Assembly (NCBI GenBank): GCA_029224185.1
Contig: CM055190.1
Coordinates: 1,219,791 to 1,283,790 of the forward strand
DNA from: Karalla daura
Taxonomy: Eukaryota > Chordata > Actinopteri > Chaetodontiformes > Leiognathidae
Reading direction: 5' to 3'
DNA: 64,000 bases
The translations under genes were made by a program, and so were the position numbers. The notes beneath the pieces are model-generated. The model was not told where the DNA came from. It made no database searches and saw nothing but the letters and a program-made list of their open reading frames with translations. Position 1 is the first letter of the stretch. Each line of letters starts with the position of its first letter. Of the stretch, positions 11,699 to 23,557 are shown piece after piece.

Positions 11699-13768
11699 TC
11701 ACTCATTGACGTCCCAGATCTCTGAGAGCAGCGGCGGCAGCTTCTTGTCCTGGAGGCGCAGAGCAAACACCTGCTCAGAGTGGACGCTGCTCAGAGTACG
11801 CAGACTCACCAGCTTCATCAGCATCCGGGGGAACATCAGGTGGTCCTGGGGAGGCAGCACAGAGGTCAGAGGGCAGATAGGATGACACCTGCCTTACTCT
11901 AGAGGTGATCTAGAACAGCTGGATGGAGTCTTTCTCCCTGTTGTCTGGAGTTAACATAGTAGCTATGGAACACCAGAGTGTGCATTACAATCCTGTCTAT
12001 AGCTGTGGGAATGTGACGCTCCGTTTCTGCACAGATCTGCCTCCGTCCATGCTGATGCCGCAACTACATACACGCTGCAATCGGATCACCCCCTTTTTTA
12101 AAGCTGCATGTCTATGAATAAACATAACCCTAACACTGAGGCATTTCAAAATAAAAGTGCATGTGTCAAGTTGTACCACATACAGATGTTGTACTGGGCC
12201 ATACTTCCACAGTCGCTCTGCCGAGATTTGCAATGTCCTGCACTACCACACGGGGGCGGTACAAGTCTGTTATATTCTCAGTTATATTTCCCAGCCCTCA
12301 ATATTCCTGGCCTCCTTTCGGGAGAGTTCCTCCGTTCTTAGAGGAACTCAGAGGAGTTCAATGCAGTTAAACGGCCTCTCATCTGCTGCCTGTCAACTGC
12401 TGCTAGTGAAGGGAGCGGCTCACTTACATTTGGTCTCTTGATCATGATGTAGGAGCGCAGAGCGTCAACGTAAGGCTGCTGCAGCCGCTCAACCAGGTCG
12501 TGGTCCTGCACGTTGGGCCGATCTGAGAACAGAAACCAAAAAGAGAGACCTCGTTACAGCGGACCTATCAGGGAGACCTCGTTACAGCGGACCTATCAGA
12601 GACCTCGTTACAGCGGACCTATCAGAGACCTCGTTACAGCGGACCTATCAGAGACCTCGTTACAGCGGACCTATCAGAGACCTCGTTACAGCGGACCTAT
12701 CAGAGACCTCGTTACAGCGGACCTATCAGGGAGACCTCGTTACAGCGGACCTATCAGAGACCTCGTTACAGCGGACCTATCAGAGACCTCGTTACAGCGG
12801 ACCTATCAGGGAGACCTCGTTACAGCGGACCTATCAGGGAGACCTCGTTGGAGTGGACTTATCAGAGAGTCTGACCTGCAGAGAAGATGTTGATGGCAAT
12901 GAGCAGTGCGTACTCAGCCTCGTCCAGACGCAGGTCGTTCATTCCTTTAGAGAACTCAAAGATGGGGTTGATGAACTCAAACTGGAGCCCTAAGAGAGAG
13001 AGACAGAGGGACAGACAGAGGGACAGACAGAGGGACAGACAGAGGGCTTCAGAGAAATCACGTCAGGAAACTGGAGCAGACCTAGATCAGTGAGTTTCAT
13101 ATGTAGCTGTTCATCTATGTGGCTCTGAGCCAGAGCAGAGAACTGAGACTGGACCATGTTGTGACCGGACCATGACATGATTATGTAACACGGACGAACA
13201 GAGTGAGGAGCAGACCCACCAGCTTTGGCAAAGTCCTCCTTGTTGTAGCTGAAGTCTTTGAGGAAGGTGATGCTGTCGATGGCTGGGTTGTACCTGCGGG
13301 ACGTCTCCAGCAACATGATCTGTGCAGCATGGACCAGAGAGAGGAGGATGTAATTGGTCCACTCATCTGGCCAGCACTTAGACATTCATTCATACAAAGA
13401 CATACAAACAGTAGAAACTGCTAAAGTCTGGTAAATAAAGGCCACGATCAGAAGGTCTGTAAATGAGTTTGACTGTGTGGTCCTGTAAGTGTGACTGTGA
13501 CCAGTGAGGCTACTACCAGCTACCTATTATAAGGTCCCTGTACTACAAACCTAACAAACAGAGAAGTGGAATGGGGCCAGACCTCAATGGTGGAGGTCTT
13601 AAGCAGTGCAATCTGGTCCTCCCTGGTCAGCTCCAGGAAACCAGGAAGCTGCTTGGCAAAGTCCACGATCTCCTGCACCGACATGATGGCCAGCTCTGTG
13701 AAGTGGGCGAAACGCTGCTGACGGACCTCCCGGTTCTGCAGGTCCTGGCTCTGAGGCCATGGCTGACA

Positions 13769-13803
<35 letters not shown>

Positions 13804-16281
13804 CCAAAAACACAAACCCAAACACAGGATTCAGAGAGACTGGTACGATGAGCACTGCAATGTCCAGGCTTGATGAAGTGGTGGATCAGTTTCAGGAGGA
13901 AACATCCTCCAGGTTCTACTGAGACTTTTCTTGTGGAGTTCCATAGCTTCCATGTTACGCGCCATCCCGCCCCCACCCCCTCACCGTGACTTTGGGTCGG
14001 TCCAGGAAAGACCTCTTGTTGCATTGCTTCTGCATGGCCACCAGCTTCTCTATCATGTCCTGCTGCTGCGGGTCCAGCGCCGGCGCCTCCTGCAGGATAG
14101 AGGGTGTCACCACGGTGGAGGTCCGAGCCGTCTCCTCCTCGTGCTGCTTCTTCATCTTCTTCAGTCTGATCTGCTCCTCTGACAGCACGCCTGCAGGACC
14201 AGGAGGACAAAGAGCAACATCAGCTGGAACCCTCCTCAGGTCTCCAGCTGTCTTCAGCCCTCCCATCTCTAAGCTTTCCAGGGTTACTTTCTGGAGAACA
14301 AACCCTGCTGCTCTGATATTTAGTCATTATTTGACTAATCTGTTATATTCACAAGACAAATCCCACATTACTCTATCATTATCCAGGCTAACTCCAGGCA
14401 TGCTCCAGGATAACTTCAGGCTAACTTCAGGCTAGCTCCAGGCTACTTCCAGGCTAACTTCAGAGTAACTCCAGGCTAGCTCCAGGCTTCTCCCAGGCTA
14501 ACTTCAGGCTAATTTCAGGCTAGCTCCAGGCTACTTCCAGGCTAACTTCAGAGTAACTCCAGGCTAGCTCCAGGCTTCTCCCAGGCTAACTTCAGGCTAA
14601 TTTCAGGCTAGTTCCAGGCTACTTCCAGGCTAACTTCAGAGTAACTCCAGGCTAGCTCCAGGCTTCTCCCAGGCTAACTTCAGGCTAATTTCAGGCTAGT
14701 TCCAGGCTACTTCCAGGCTAATTTCAGGCTAGCTCCAGGCTACTTCCAGGCTAATTTCAGAGTAACTCCAGGCTAGCTCCAGGCTTCTTCCAGGATAACT
14801 ACAGGCTGATTTCAGGCTAGCTCCAGGCTACTTCCAGGCTAACTTCAGGCTAGCTCCAGGCTAGGAGGTGTCACTCACACTGCTCCAGCATGCCAGCCTC
14901 CCGACACTTGCGCAGGCGGCACTGCTGACACTTCCTGCGCATGTACATGTCCATCTCACAGCGGCCGTGGTTCTTGCAGGAGTACTGGGCGCTCTTGATG
15001 ACGCTGCGTCTGAAGAAGCCTTTGCAGCCCTCACAGCTCAGCACATTGTAGTGGAAGCCCGACGCCTTGTCCCCACACACGCTGCACACCTCATTCCCCA
15101 GCATCTTCGGGGCCGGACCCTTCTTCCTTTTCACCGGCTGGCCATCTGGAACCAAGCAGAAGAAGTATTGTATGTTAATTATCATTATATTCTTTTATCC
15201 CAATTCCATTTAAATGCATCTTAAAGTAAATCTTACTGTCATGTAAATGGGTCCTACCAACCTCTGAATCAATGACTGATCAACTGATAAAATAATCAAC
15301 ACCTATTTTAATAATCAATTCATTGATTTCAGGAATCACAAAAATGTAAACAATTTTAAGAAATGACCACAAAATTGTCTTGTCTCAGCTTCATAAATGT
15401 TGATATTTTCTAGTTTCTTTCACCCTCTAGGACAGATAATGTAATGTTTGGGTGAGGACAAAAACAAGCCTTTAACAACCTTATTCTGAAACAAACGGGA
15501 ACAATGTTTCCCATTTTTGGGGATCTTTTTAGAAACCAGACAAGTCATCGATCAATCAAGTAAGTAAGTGATTGACATATTAACCAGTGACAAAAATAAT
15601 GGCTTGTTGCAGCCCTATTTAACAATACAGCGGTACACTGGTAACCATTCTGGTCTGGTGTGTTTGAGTCAACCAGAACGAGGCTAGCTGCTCCTCCTCG
15701 GAGTCTGACCTGAGCTGCCCGGGTCCAGCTTGATGGCGGCGGGCTGGACAGGCAGCGAGCTGCTCATGGCGTGGGGAGGGGCGGGGAAGTCCTCGGCGGG
15801 GGGGAGGTCGGCCAGAGCCAGCAGGCCGTCTGGCTTCAAGGAGCCGCTCCCACTGCTCTCCTCAACCAGGCAGTCCAGCTGCAGCTCAGAGGGCCCGGAC
15901 AGTTCCTTCCCCTCATCTGGAGACACATACACACACACTCATTATGACAGCTGTCTGCTCACTCACACTCACACACTCACTCAGCAGGATGAGAAGTGCA
16001 GATCTCTGCATGGGTCACGCATGGAGACATTTAGAGGTCAGGTCTGAATCCTCTGCTCTCAGCTTCTTGAACATGAACAGTGTTTCTAGAGCTGCGGTAA
16101 ACGACTGATTTTGCAATCTGTCCATCATGTCCTCCCGGAGAGGACAGAGGACAGAGACCAGAGGCCAGAGATGGAGGCTGAGAGCAGAGGATGGGTCATC
16201 ATCACAGCAGCAGAGGAAACATCATCAACTCTTCTTACCATGACCAACATCAGGGACATCAGTCACAGACAGCGTGGACAT
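11699..16281 (-). CDS. nr1h3: Liver X receptor alpha (NR1H3), complete nine-exon coding region
   Basis: LXR-alpha is an oxysterol-activated nuclear receptor that pairs with RXR to control cholesterol efflux and lipogenesis genes. Coding exons, in transcript order, are 16239-16281, 15710-15916, 14879-15145, 13985-14190, 13583-13762, 13220-13319, 12876-12989, 12428-12522 and 11699-11845. The total is 1,359 nt, 452 residues plus stop, with every phase consistent and GT-AG borders. Human LXR-alpha is 447 residues. The N-terminus reads MSTLSVTDVPDVGH. A two-zinc-finger DNA-binding domain spans roughly residues 104-169 (CSVCGDKASGFHYN, P-box CEGCKGFFRRS). The hinge starts LSEEQIRLKKMKKQ. The ligand-binding domain includes QQRFAHFTELAIMSVQEIVD and ends in the AF-2 helix PPLLSEIWDVNE. 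Several introns carry minisatellites. The gene lies upstream of madd on the same strand, as in human 11p11.2. Confidence 0.96.
12538..12862. repeat. 26/28-bp minisatellite in an nr1h3 intron
   Basis: About twelve copies of a unit containing CCTCGTTACAGCGGACCTAT occur, some with an extra GG. The array fills most of the intron between the last-but-one and preceding LBD exons. Confidence 0.95.
12990..13048. repeat. 12-bp tandem repeat (AGACAGAGGGAC)
   Basis: About four copies lie directly upstream (in transcript sense) of the acceptor of the nr1h3 exon that ends at 12989. On the transcript strand this gives a pyrimidine-rich tract. Confidence 0.85.
13769..13800. repeat. (CA)n microsatellite beside an nr1h3 acceptor
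   Basis: About 15 CA units lie 5-35 bases from the acceptor of exon 13583-13762. On the transcript strand they form the GT-rich part of the acceptor region. Confidence 0.85.
14385..14866. repeat. Degenerate CCAGGCTA-type minisatellite in an nr1h3 intron
   Basis: Repeats of CCAGGCTAACTT/CAGGCTAGCT form a compound higher-order pattern that ends about a dozen bases from the donor of the DNA-binding-domain exon. Confidence 0.95.
15146..15709 (-). other. nr1h3: nr1h3 intron 2, no further feature
   Basis: AT-rich intron between the A/B-domain exon and the DNA-binding-domain exon. No repeat or extra exon was recognised. Confidence 0.6.
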
Positions 16282-16327
16282 CTTCTGCACAGCAACTTGT
16301 CATAACGACATCAACGTGCACCTGTGC

Positions 16328-16410
16328 AAACAGACACACACACACACAGACAGACACACACACAGGCACACACAGGCACACACAGACACACACAGACACA
16401 CACAGACGCT
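16328..16410. repeat. (CA)n / (CACAGA)n microsatellite
   Basis: Mixed CA and CACAGACA units lie just upstream (in transcript sense) of the nr1h3 start-codon exon. With TTTGCACAG they could form its acceptor tract. Confidence 0.9.
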
Positions 16411-16679
16411 GGGTTACGATGGCATCAACCTCAGGAAGCACACAGGAATAATGGTCCAGACCTGAGAACATCCTGCAAACCACCACCCTGGAGCAGCTGA
16501 CACTGCGGGGCTCTCCAGCCTCAGTAAACATCTAGAAGGTTCCTATCCATTCGTCTGACAGAGAGCAGACTGTGCTCTGCCTTTATATACAGCTGTGTGG
16601 ACAGGAGAACCAGCAGCAGCAGAAGCAGAAATGAAAGTCTGTCATGTGCCATGTGTGGACGCACTTCAGGAAACTGATT

Positions 16680-16712
16680 CAGCACGCACACGCACACACA
16701 CACACACACACC
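16680..16712. repeat. (CA)n microsatellite
   Basis: Short CACGCA/(CA)n run. Confidence 0.85.
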
Positions 16713-16979
16713 CCAGGCAAGCCCAGGCGTGATGGCAGGTTATTCTTAGCCTGCTTCAGGCCCCCCTGCTTCAGGCCCTGCCCCCCCCCCCCCAAAGTCA
16801 CATCAACTGAGACAAAAAAAGCGACCGAGGATCAGAGGTGTTCTCAAACATCTGCATGGGCCAGACTACCCTATGGCTGCTGTTACATCATCACCACCAC
16901 CACAGTGGGTTATCAGCTCCAGGTCAGACCACCTGAGGCTGGTCTGCTGCCACTAGCCTGCAGTGACCTCCTCATGCTG

Positions 16980-17205
16980 TTGCTGGAGGCTCCAGAGAGG
17001 AGGAAGTTCCAGAGAGGAGGAAGTTCCAGAGAGGTGGAGGCTCCAGAGAGGTGGAGGCTCCAGAGAGGTGGAGGCTCCAGAGAGGTGGAGGCTCCAGAGA
17101 GGTGGAGGCTCCAGAGAGGAGGAAGTTCCAGAGAGGTGGAGGCTCCAGAGAGGTGGAGGCTCCAGAGAGGTGGAGGCTCCAGAGAGGTGGAGGCTCCAGA
17201 GAAGC
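16980..17205. repeat. 18-bp minisatellite (GAGGTGGAGGCTCCAGA)
   Basis: About twelve 18-bp units occur, with variants in which GTGGAGGCTCC is replaced by AGGAAGTTCC. Because 18 is a multiple of three, open frames run through it on both strands. These are not genes. Confidence 0.95.
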
Positions 17206-17584
17206 TGACTCCCACAGCTCAGGATGTCCCATCACACAATTTCTTTAACTTTAGGAGCAGAACTAAGACAGTGAGCCATGGGTGTGCTGACACAAGGTGA
17301 ACTAGATGATTGCGGCAGTTGTTAAACTAGACTTCGGGACAAATCAGTTCTGTTCTCCTCCAGCTGACATGGTGGGAACGAGGATGTCCCGACTCGTAGC
17401 TCTCAGAGCATCATACAGAGCATCACCCAGCCATGGTTCACACCAGATCAAACCACACAGCTCCAGGCCTTTTTCAGGAACAGGTCACATAAAGACAGAC
17501 AGAAGGTCAGAGCAGAGCTGGTCCCAGAGTTTGATCCTCTTCTATACACAACACTCAAGTCTGAGATGGTCCGATCTGCTATTG

Positions 17585-18102
17585 TCCCGTTTCCACTACG
17601 TGGCACCGGCTCTACACCACTGGGCCGCGTTTCCATTGCAAAATAGTCATTCAATCATAGTAACACAGCTAAACACGCTCCCTGCGTGTTGCCCCATCAA
17701 GCTCTCATTGGATCTGCTCAACAGTGACGAAGGACAGAGATGTCTGCACCTCCTCTACCAAGGTGCTGCGCTGCCAGTCGTCATTACTCCCAAAACCGGT
17801 GAAAAACAAAAGAGGAATGAAGAGGATGCGGTGGTTTTTTAAAAATGGCAGCAGGTCGCACAATGATGACGCATGACTTCATGACCTCAATCTACTGCAG
17901 CGTTTCCACTGCCTGGTTCTCACTGGGTCACTGTGTCACCCCCAGCCCTACGTAGCCCGATTTGGCCCAGCTTGGCCCAGCAGGCGAACAGGTACTAGAA
18001 AAATATTACCAGGTTACACATTCCAAGTCATGCAAACGCACAAAAGGCCCAGTTGAGTTGAGTAGAGCCGAGCTGGTACCATGCAGTGGAAATGGGGCAT
18101 AA
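17585..18102. mobile_element. MITE with terminal inverted repeats
   Basis: The left end reads GTTTCCACTACGTGGCACC. The right end, reverse-complemented, reads ATTTCCACTGCATGGTACC, and both continue with GGCTCTAC-type sequence. The element is about 0.5 kb with no coding capacity. A related element occurs at 48648-49042. The superfamily is not determined. Confidence 0.6.
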
Positions 18103-18310
18103 GGCTGAGGATCGTTGTGTCCCTGTGGAAGAGAGATGAATGAAGGTGTGGATGAGCTGACAACTGCTTGTGTCTCCAGCTCTATCCTGAAATGCATATC
18201 TGACAGTCTGGACCAACCAGGAACCAGGAACTAAAGAATAGGAACCAGGGACTAGGTACATGGACCCAGAACCCTCCAACCGAGAGAGAGACTTCAAAAC
18301 ACAGTCGAGA

Positions 18311-18342
18311 AGGAGGAGGAGGAGGAGGAGGAGGAGGAGACA
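18311..18342. repeat. (GGA)n microsatellite
   Basis: About ten GGA units. Confidence 0.9.
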
Positions 18343-18344
18343 CT

Positions 18345-19677
<1,333 letters not shown>

Positions 19678-20178
19678 TGTCAGCAGGAACATGCTGGGAA
19701 ACGTTCCCTGCTCCAAGTCTCAGCCGACGCCACGGATGTGTAGCAAAAAAACATTCACTCACTCAGCAACATTAGAGAGTGAAAGTAAAGAGTCAGAAGT
19801 TTCTACAGTCCACACCCTGGGGGAAGAGGAGAGGAGAGGATGAGGGAGCAGAAGAGGAAGAGAAGCAGACAGATGTTCCACCTGCTCAGAGGAGTCAAGT
19901 CTGATGAGTGGGAGACAGTAGCAAGTCATCACACACACACACAATCTCCAATCAACTTAAATATGCTCGTCTTTAGACAGAGGAAACTGGATTGAACCCA
20001 TATAACAACATATAAACAGGCCTTTAGTCTGACTGGGATTTCAACCAGCAAGCCGCCACTGGTCCCCTGTGTGGCCCACTGAACCAACGACCATCATCTG
20101 TCGAACATGTAGCTGGTGGACACATCCAACATTGAAAGGGCTGAGACCAGGTCTGGGTGACATGTAAACAGCCCTGGG

Positions 20179-20179
<1 letters not shown>

Positions 20180-20262
<83 letters not shown>
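20180..20262. repeat. (GT)41 microsatellite
   Basis: Pure GT run, about 300 bp from the GC-rich promoter block. Confidence 0.97.
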
Positions 20263-20265
<3 letters not shown>

Positions 20266-20499
20266 GGACACGTATGTCAGACTGTTACAGCTAGATTATC
20301 CATCTAAATTATGATCCACTCTAGTATGGAGTTAAAACATCTCAAACTTAATTACACTTCCACCGATACCGGTAACAGTTTACCCCTTTGAAGCTGTTCA
20401 CAGTAGTTTACTTTAGTTACAACCGATAGAATAAGTTTAAACCTGTTTTTATCAGTTTAACTAGGTGTAATCATGGAGTGAACCAGGCGGACGGAGCCA

Positions 20500-21589
20500 G
20501 TTTTACTACCGCTGTCGAGGCTCAGTGTGCGGGGTGAAACTAGCAGGTGTCCCGGGCCTCAGACCTCCACCCAGTTCCGCACTGACCTGCTCTCGAGGTT
20601 TAACTAAATAAACCCAGTCTGTTTGCTCTGTCTGACCGGCTGACTGACAGTCGGTGCTGCTGCTTGAACCTGGAGCTGAGGCCGGAGCTCCGGGCCTCGG
20701 AATCCGGGCCCGGAGCTCCGGCCTGGCGCCCCCGCACCATCCAGACCTCTTTCCGGGCTGCACCCTCACCTCGGACCGGGGCATAAAGCTACCTCTACCC
20801 GCAGAACAACTGTTGTCTTACCTCCGAGCGACGTCCCAAGCAGTCCCTGGGTCCTCCGCGTTCCTCCGGGTCTGAAGCTGAGGGTTAGCAGCGGTTAGCT
20901 CCGCTAGCTGCTGCTAGCTACTGTTAGCTCCGAGTCATGTGACCAGCAGGTTCATGTGGAAGAGGAACAGTAAACCCTGAGTTGTGACTGACAGATCGAG
21001 GGACCTAGTTCTTCCTGAGATAGGACTGACAGGCTGCTCTGGTCTTTCCTGGGAGAAGCCTGGTTCTGTGGGTGGGAGCGAGGCAGCGTGGGTGTATTCT
21101 GTTCTAGTCTGTTCTTTCTGTTAGTTTGTTGTAGTTTGCTCTATACTGTTCTGTTCTATTTGTACTATTGTTTTCCATGCAGTTCTGTTCTACACTGTTC
21201 TACTCTTTCCTGAACTTGTCTGTTCTATACTTTCTGTTCTGTTCTATTCTGTACGAGTCTGTTCTGCGCTGTTCTGTTCTATTCTGTATTCTGTCAGACT
21301 GTTCTATTCCGTGTGTCCACCAGGGAGCGCAAGTCTCTGAGCCCAGAGCGGAAGAGGGGGCGGAAGCTTGCACCGCAAACAAAGAAGAAGTAGTAACCAA
21401 ACAACAACCTGGAAGGCTGTCCAATAGCGTGTCCCCGGTGTCTCTCCCTGGTCCAGCTCTGGTGTGTTTCTCTGCGCTCCTCGCTCTCCGGTCCCTGGTT
21501 CCCCTGGTTCCTGGTTCCCCTGGTTCCCCTGGTTCCCCTGGTTCCCCTGGTTCCCCTGGTTCCTCTGGTTCCTCTGGACTATCCGCACC
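20500..21589. promoter_or_regulatory. Head-to-head promoter interval of nr1h3 (-) and the THAP-ARL14EP gene (+)
   Basis: A GC/CpG-rich block at 20500-20940 has several minus-strand donor-like sites: GCAG|GTCAGTG near 20584, CGAG|GTGAGGG near 20768 and GGAG|GTAAGAC near 20819. These are suitable for noncoding first exons of nr1h3. The plus-strand gene starts translation at 21590. Between them lie TGTTCTATTCTG-rich repeats (21095-21310). A shared or paired promoter is inferred from gene orientation, not from recognised core elements. Confidence 0.5.
21495..21580. repeat. (GGTTCCCCT)n repeat in the THAP-ARL14EP 5' leader
   Basis: About nine copies of a 9-bp unit lie immediately upstream of the start codon at 21590, so they are probably in the 5' UTR. 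Confidence 0.9.
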
Positions 21590-21664
21590 ATGCCAGTGAT
21601 TTGCGCTGCGGCGGGCTGCAACAACAAGTTCGTTAAAGGCTCCGACATTAGGTTCTACAGGTCA

Positions 21665-21697
<33 letters not shown>

Positions 21698-23521
21698 GCG
21701 CGCACACGCACACGCCAAGGTCCAGTCCGCCCCTGCCCTGACTTCAATGACGTCACATTGTGTGAGGGCTCCGGATGTTATGAACGAACAGCACTTGTCC
21801 GTCTCTCATGTCACCTTGACAACATGGTGAAACTTTTGATTCACAGCGTACTAGCTTGCACCGAGTAACGAACGGTGCATAAAGAACTAGTCCGTTCTAT
21901 ACTGTTCGGTTCTATTACATTTTATTTTGAACCAGTCTCTTCCAAATTGCTCTGCTCTATTCTATTCTGTACTGATCAGTAAGTCTTAATCCGAGAGGGA
22001 GTTTTGAAAAGAGGAGCTCAGAGTAGAGCCGCTGCCCCGAGGTGGCTCGGGCATCTGTATCGGATGCCTCCTGGACGCCTCCCTCAGGAGGTGTTCCAGG
22101 CAGGTCCCACCGGGAGGAGACCCAGAGGAAGACCCAGGACATGCTGGAGGGACTGTGTCTCTCTGCTGGCCTGGGAAGGCCTCCGCCATCGATGCTGACT
22201 CATTGTAGGGGGCCATGAAGGGCTCATTCACTGACTCGCTGACTCAGCATGAACACACATCCAAGTCAGCAAGTCCTTAAGGGGTTGGTTAGGTCATGTT
22301 AGGGTCGCAGTGTGATGTTCCCAGTGTGATGTTCCCAGTGTGATGTTCCCAGTGTGATGTTCCCAGTGTGATGTTCCCAGTGTGCTCCACTTGCTGCAGG
22401 TTTCCTCTCAGCAAACCAGAGTTGTCCAGCAAATGGGTGAACAGCCTGGCAATGAAGAACTTCGTCCCTAGCCCCAACACCTGCCTGTGCTCGGAGCACT
22501 TCCGCTCCGACTGCTTCAGGGACTACCAGGGGAAGCTATTCCTGAGGGAGGACGCCGTGCCCACGCTGTTTACTCACGTCCAGGACTCGTCCAAGGTGTG
22601 TGTTACTGTGTGCGTGTATGTGTATGTGCACGCTCCCAGAGAGCTCATCTCCCCCTGACTGACGGTTCCGGCCTCCACAGATCGAGCTGAGGAAGAGAGT
22701 GGTGGCCCAGAAGGAGCCCGTCACCTCCAACCCTCCTCCGACCCAGCTGGACAGAGACCGGGCTAAGGACAACATCCGCAGAGAGAAGAGAGGAGGAGGC
22801 AGGGTGAGACACAGAGCTGGGCTCAGGGTCTGAATCGTCAGCTCCCAACTAGCTCTACCTCCAACTAGACTCACCCATGATGTGTTTCTGTGGGGTTCGT
22901 AGGGAGGACGAGGAGGTCGAGGAGGGAAACACACACAAGACAGGTGAGAAACTCTTTCAGGTGAGAAAACCTTAGATGGACACACAGGCCGGGCCATTCG
23001 GACAGGGCCGCCTTTTACATGGACCAGCACAGCACCTGCTCGAGTGCAGGTACAGTAGAATGGCCTGGTAGAGTCGCTGGGCGGTGCTAGTGGCTAAGTC
23101 GCTCAGATTGGTTGTCGCAAATGACATCAGCAGACCAGAACAACCACGATCTGCTGCTTCATGAAAGCTCACCCTTCGTCTCAGTCTAAGTCGTGTTCTC
23201 GCTCCTCTACCTCTGATACCATCACTGTGTGAAGCGACCGCACAAACCCAACAAACAGCCCAACTTGGTCCGTGTCCATGTCTCGTCTGGTTGTGATTTC
23301 CTCCTCTGCTGCTGCTTTGTTTTGGTGTTTTTCGGACGCGATCTGATGACATCATCACAGGGTTCTTACAGGGCCGTTAGTGTAATGGAGACTGAGAGGA
23401 CCAGGCAAAACCACGGTCAGAAGTACCTCCCCCAGAAAGAACCAGAACCAGCATGGTGGAAACATGCCTGTAGATGGATGGATGGATGGATGGATGGATG
23501 GATGGATGGATGGATGGATGG

Positions 23522-23557
<36 letters not shown>

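Noticed and set aside
12513..12893. 126-codon ORF in the nr1h3 intron
   Set aside because: It is a translation of the 26/28-bp minisatellite between two well-supported exons on the other strand.
14879..15145. LXR-beta (NR1H2) or another NR1 receptor
   Set aside because: The location next to madd and the DBD and AF-2 sequences fit NR1H3; teleosts are thought to have a single LXR of alpha type.
16644..17300. 218-codon plus-strand ORF with RWRLQRGGGSREVEAPE repeats
   Set aside because: It spans an 18-bp minisatellite inside the presumed nr1h3 5' intron and has no domain.
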